NCBI RefSeq assembly: GCF_032854445.1 | Contig: NW_027017953.1 | Coordinates: 64,501-128,500 of the forward strand | DNA: 64,000 nt | Direction of reading: 5' to 3' | Source: Liolophura sinensis | Taxonomy: Eukaryota; Mollusca; Polyplacophora; Chitonida; Chitonidae | Part shown: positions 59,716-64,000 of the stretch, in pieces | How positions within the stretch are numbered: the stretch's first letter is position 1 | How the letters are laid out: every line of letters begins with the position of its first letter | Program-made: the position numbers and the translations under genes | Notes under the pieces: generated by a model | The model's database searches: none | What the model was told of the DNA's origin: nothing | The model's input: the letters and a program-made list of their open reading frames with translations, nothing else

Positions 59716-61050
59716 AATCAAACCGGAAATAGTTACCTCTACGTATAAAATTACACCATCGTCACCAGACACGTTTAGTTCAAAACGTGTCTCCCATTTT
59801 CCAAATTAAAAAACCCTGTATAGTTTGCGTAACATAACTGTAGAAAAAAACAGCCTGTTTTTCGCTTTATCATTTTTGATGTCTTTCCATTACAGTGTAA
59901 ACAGTAACACTCCAAAATGCAGGTAGGCCCAATAACCTAACTGCCGAGGGCGTATCTCCGCTGTGCTGCTTTAGCCGCCATCACACGTCTTACTGCACAA
60001 CAGGTGCCAGGGTACAGCTTTCGTTTCCAGGACCGAGTTTCGCTCAACGTAATGTGATCACTTACAAGCCTGTAATGGACAACGTCCTGCGCTAATTGCA
60101 GATGGACAAACAATGTTGGACGTTGTAAAAATCTTGATTCCATATGCCAAATTTGCTTCATTACAAAGAAAGAAAAAAAAAGCAAGAAGCGGAAAAAAAT
60201 GCAGATTTCAATCCGCTGTATATTATCACGGCAGTGCGCATAGTTCGGTATAACACATGTTTGGAACAGACTTTGTCCAATATGCAGCCACTTTCTCATC
60301 TTCTTGGCCGTGTGGAAACTCGCTTCTTTCTCAAGTGAGTTGCTACCATCTTGAACGCCACCTGGTTGACCAGATCTTGCCATAGCAGGGATTCAAAGCG
60401 ACTGTTTTCAAAGCAGCGTAAATGTCGTATTTCCCAAATTATTGATTTCATTTTTTTATTTTCACCAGTTTTACGTAAGATGACAGTTGAAAAGAGGAGA
60501 ACAAAATTCCTGGGGGCTTGCTATGTCCCTGTTAAAGCTTAAATAAATGTGGACGGGCATACTTTGCCTGTGAGGCAAATGATTCCCTCCCGCGGTGGCC
60601 TTTGGAAACAGGGTACAGGGAAAAGATAGAGATTTGTTCTATGAAATCACCGAAATAGGTTTAGTGTAGAACGTCTAGTTGTGTGATATATCGTGTAGAA
60701 ATTTACAGGTAGTAGATATGGATGATAACAGCATTACAATAAGACAGGTAAAGATCTATCCAGGAATAATACAAGATGTGCAGGGTTTTCATTTTCAGAC
60801 ATTCATGAAATAATAAGTCGATGTTCTAGAAATTACTTTTGATATTTTTTAATGTATGTAGTCCAATTTAACTAATCATTAAGAAATATGCCAAGAAATT
60901 TATATTAGCAAACTCTTTCCAACGACAGTCTCGATACATAAAGGGATACATATGAGCAGTCTGTTCGATAGTGAAAGGGCTTTATCAGCATAAACATGAC
61001 TAATATTTAACGTTACTCTAATGCTGACAAGCCAGTCATTCAACTTTTGT
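59716..61050. other. Unique stretch with one unassigned ORF
   Basis: The minus frame 60383-59937 (148 codons, starting MARSGQPGGVQDGSNSLEKE) is the longest non-repeat frame in this part. It contains a low-complexity hydrophobic run (FFRFLLFFSFFV) coded by a T-rich tract, and no motif I recognise. I regard it as probably spurious. Confidence 0.3.
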
Positions 61051-61057
61051 AGCTCAC

Positions 61058-61464
61058 TTGACATTGGAAATGTTCAGTAAAGTTGTGGATTTTATAAATA
61101 CAATAAAAAGGAGCAAACTCAATCTAGATCCTTGGGGTACGCTATGTGTGATTGTCGACGGAGCAGACAAACAGGTATTATATTTGGTGCATTACAAACG
61201 GTCTTTTAAGTTGGTGTTTATCCAGTTTTTGTTATTGGTGTGAAATCCTTTGTTAAAGTTTTTGTTAAATCTAGAAATGTTACTATGCTGTATTGTTTTG
61301 ATTCCTTCTCTTTACTGAGTTTCTATAGAAGATTTATTATCGCTAAGCATGTCGAGTGGTTTGATCGAAACCCGAACTGGTCAGCGTATATTAGAGTGTT
61401 ACCTTCTAAAAAGTCAGTCATGCGAGTTCAGTCTGAACTGAAGGGCTCTGCGTTACAGACTTGA
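61058..61464 (+). pseudogene. Possible degraded reverse-transcriptase fragment
   Basis: Two frames, 61058-61243 (with KRSKLNLDPWGTL, like the DPWGTP block found in some retroelement-derived proteins) and 61240-61464. The similarity is short and from memory, and other key motifs are absent. Treat as a weak lead. Confidence 0.2.
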
Positions 61465-61984
61465 AAGCTGTTACTTAGCTGTGGTAAACTATGCTCAAGT
61501 TTTAGAGCTATATTTGACGAGTAATCATTTGAAGCCATCACCTATTGTTTTGGAATCTGACGTTATACGATTGTTAATTTTAAAAGTAGTAGATAACTTG
61601 GTTTTGTTCATGAGTTCATTATCTTAAGGAAGTTTTCAAATTATTATAACAAAACATCCCGAAGCACCATTTTGAGATATCGCCTACCGGGTAAAGGTAT
61701 ACGCAAAGTAGATCTGTAAACTACACGTAGAGTCATCCCTGTCTCCAACAAAACTGGCAAAAATCAAATATGTTAAGGGGTTGTTCTGTTATTTACCAAA
61801 TAAAATGACGCTTTGGCTAAACTTTCACTCATTTCACTCATAAAAATAAGACAAACGCGTCATTTTACATGAAAATATCGAGCTTTTCTCATTCCTGATT
61901 CCCTAAAGCAACAGCGCAACAATTTAATTAAAATGTCGCGTTAACGTGTTGTTAGCAACCGTATCCAAATTAGAAATCAGGCCA
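61465..61984. other. Unique stretch
   Basis: Nothing recognised. Confidence 0.4.
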
Positions 61985-62172
61985 TTTAAATGTTAAATCG
62001 ACATAGTTCTCTGCCTGCCTGGTCTCACTTTTGTTAAATCGGCGTAATCATCTATCTGGTCTCACTTTTGTTAAATCGGCGTAGTTCTCTGTCTGTCTGG
62101 TTTCCTATTTGTTAAATCGACGTGGTTCTCTTTCTACACGTCCTCATCTTTGCTAAATCGGCGTAGGTCTCT
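61985..62172. repeat. ~41-bp repeat (about 4 units)
   Basis: Units like tgttaaatcggcgtagttct ctgtctgcctggtctcactt, diverged. Confidence 0.82.
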
Positions 62173-62448
62173 GTCTGCCTGCCCTCACTGCTGTTTGGGC
62201 GACAAAGCGACAAAACGATATTTCAGTCATGAAATGGCACATTCCTGTTATGCTCCTAAAGGCCCACGGAGCAATAGGGCGACAAAAATATAACGTTATC
62301 GTGTTGTCATGCAGCTTGATGGCGTGATGAAGCGACGGTCGCAATGGGCTTCCATATTTAACAGTGGATTGTTTTTTTTTTTTTGTTTGTTTTATTTCAT
62401 TCAATAGCTTTAACCTCATGATCAAAACAACGGATACCCTGTGGCCTT

Positions 62449-62708
62449 CTAATGGACAATAAAATTATATGTTGGGTTTCCTACAGCACTTTTCCACAAT
62501 ACTGAACCAGTGGCACATAACGATCTTTGACCATCAAGATTCCCTCTTGTGTGACCTGGCAGGCGGGGAATTCTCCATCCAAGTCTCCATCCAAATTCTG
62601 TATACGCCTTGCAAGCCTTCTTGGTAATAAGTCTCCGGGGGGCTTCCTTTTGAAGAATTGTCGCCAAGATTCAGGTATGTCGTCATTGTTTTGTTTCTTC
62701 CGCATCAT
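62449..62708 (-). other. Candidate first coding exon, gene unknown
   Basis: The minus strand from ATG at 62708 encodes MMRKKQNNDDIPESWRQFF, then GDLLPRRLARRIQNLDGDL and ILMVKDRYVPLVQYCGK before TAG. The charged, low-repeat composition and intact frame look coding. A weak donor (AAAA, then gtgctg) lies just before the stop. I recognise no family. The region upstream on this strand (62760-62810) is GC-richer, as a promoter might be. Confidence 0.35.
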
Positions 62709-63181
62709 GTTATTAATGCTTTCATAGCCGTATTATGCCTCCCACTCTCTCTGGTTATAATGAACAATTGGTCACAGCGCGTGTAGATTAGCAAGCCTCC
62801 GGTTTGGGGCGTGTCTAACAAACCTCATTCGAACAGATCAATGGATAGCGTGCATGTCTCATCTACAGCTGATAAACCAAATTTCAATATACAGCGTCTT
62901 CAAATGACTGTGCGTCTGCTAATGTGTGCGGGTACAAACTAATGGACATCTCACCTCGTCTTACAACAAACTGCGCAGCTGCCATAGGGCGCCTCTTGTT
63001 TTTTGTTCTCTTTTTTTCTTTTTTTTCTGGGGGAAAAGTATTTTCAGATCATACTTTGGTGATGTGGTCTTTAAAACTGTTCAGATTTAACAGTAATTTG
63101 GAACTTTGCTCGCAGCAGATTCCGAAACCGAGATAAATATCTATGAGGTGAGACATTACACGACTACATTACCTCAGCATA

Positions 63182-63208
63182 GGGCGGGAACCAGGCGGAG
63201 TATATAAG
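63182..63208 (+). promoter_or_regulatory. Possible core promoter (GC box plus TATA)
   Basis: gggcggga at 63182 and tatataag at 63201-63208 lie at a spacing seen in core promoters. No transcript or ORF is seen downstream except the terminal minisatellite. Motif evidence only. Confidence 0.2.
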
Positions 63209-63319
63209 TCTCAGAAACAGGGATTGGATGAGCCTAAAGTTAACTGGACTTAGCCATGTTGTTTTCCTTAAATTAGAAACACGTGACAGTCAGAGCAAAA
63301 GTAACGAAAGTAATCAACG

Positions 63320-64000
63320 TCTTACTGAGTGTAATGTCTGTACAATAGAAGTAACAGCGTTTCACTTTGTGTAACGTACAACATATAACTGAGTGTAAGA
63401 TCTCGACAAGAGAAGTAACATTGTGTAACTGAGTGTAAAATCTGGACAATGTAAGTACCAACGTCTGACTGAGTGCAATGTCTGGACAACAGAAGTAACA
63501 ATATATGACTGCGTACAGTGTCTGGATAGTATAAATAAAAGGTATAACTGAGTGTTATGTCTGGACAATATAAAAAACAACGTAAAACTGAGTATAATTT
63601 CTGGACAAGAGAAGCAACAACATATGACAGAGTGTAATGTCTGGACAATAGAAGTAACAATGTGTGACTAAGTGTAATGTCTTGACATAGAAAAGTAGCA
63701 TCATCTAGCTGAGTGCAACGCCTGTACAATAGAAGTAACAACGTATAACTGAGTGTAATGTCTGGACAACAGAAGTAACAACGTGTAATGTCTTGACGTT
63801 AGAAGTAACAACGTATAATTGAGTGTAATGTCAGGACAACAGAAGTAACAACCTATAACTATGTGTAATATTTGGACAATAGAAGCAACAGCGTATGGCT
63901 GAGTGTAATGTCTGCACACTAGAAGTAACAGCGTATGGCTGAGTGTAATATCCGGACAACAGTAGTAACAGCGTATGACTGAGTGTAATGACTGAGTGTA
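63320..64000. repeat. 40-bp minisatellite (about 17 units), continues past the window
   Basis: The unit is aactgagtgtaatgtctgga caacagaagtaacaacgtat. Minus-strand frames with repeated HYTQ or LLLLSRHYT are array products. Confidence 0.94.

Noticed and set aside
59937-60383. 148-codon minus ORF
   Set aside because: No recognised motif. A central hydrophobic stretch is coded by a T-rich tract, and composition does not look coding throughout.

Overview
The window looks like nuclear DNA of a lophotrochozoan animal, most probably a bivalve mollusc. The reasons are one intron-split animal gene, two tRNA-derived SINE families with the 3' ends typical of molluscan SINEs, Tc1-like transposons, Penelope-like retroelements with an N-terminal GIY-YIG domain (the Naiad type, common in invertebrates including clams), and very heavy minisatellite load. 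By my estimate about two fifths of the 64 kb (roughly 26 kb) is tandem repeat with units of 20 to 106 bp.
Only one host gene can be assembled with confidence. It is a hydroxylysine kinase (HYKK/AGPHD1 family) on the minus strand, with five coding exons at 39926-39653, 33692-33567, 25151-25012, 6641-6467 and 5756-5308. All splice sites are GT-AG and all phases match, giving 387 codons plus stop. The introns are 5960, 8415, 18370 and 710 bp. The first three are filled with minisatellites, SINEs and retroelement pieces. A few isolated exon-like open stretches (45596-45658 plus, 46933-47036 minus, 62449-62708 minus) may belong to other genes but I do not recognise them.
Layout: 1-1913, 51-bp array; 2131-2664, inverted-repeat element; 3464-4925, Tc1 relic with intact ends, just downstream of the kinase gene; 5308-39926, kinase gene with arrays in its introns at 8.6-9.4, 10.7-11.9, 14.0-18.6, 19.7-21.7, 22.0-23.5, 25.7-27.2, 27.2-33.5, 34.5-34.9, 36.0-36.8, 37.3-37.6, 37.8-38.4 and 38.6-39.0 kb; 40.2-42.1 kb, two arrays upstream of the gene; 42164-42614, MITE; 43017-44655, Tc1-like element with long inverted repeats; 44.8-46.9 kb, arrays; 47.0-50.5 kb, mostly unique DNA with SINE pieces; 50.6-55.3 kb, 78-bp array split by a Penelope-like element; 55.5-64.0 kb, short arrays, a full-length SINE and unique DNA, ending in a 40-bp array.
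The most notable pattern is that all three sizeable Penelope-like copies (14935-18165, 25835-26912, 53886-55155) lie inside minisatellite arrays that continue on both sides, and a fourth scrap (47089-47117) lies close to another array. The longest copy shows the permuted order GIY-YIG endonuclease, then a CxC linker, then reverse transcriptase. A second point is that the 37-bp and 38-bp arrays filling most of 27.2-33.5 kb appear to share one ancestral unit, and the 38-bp array runs to about 30 bp from a coding exon while carrying a splice-donor-like motif in each unit on the gene's sense strand.
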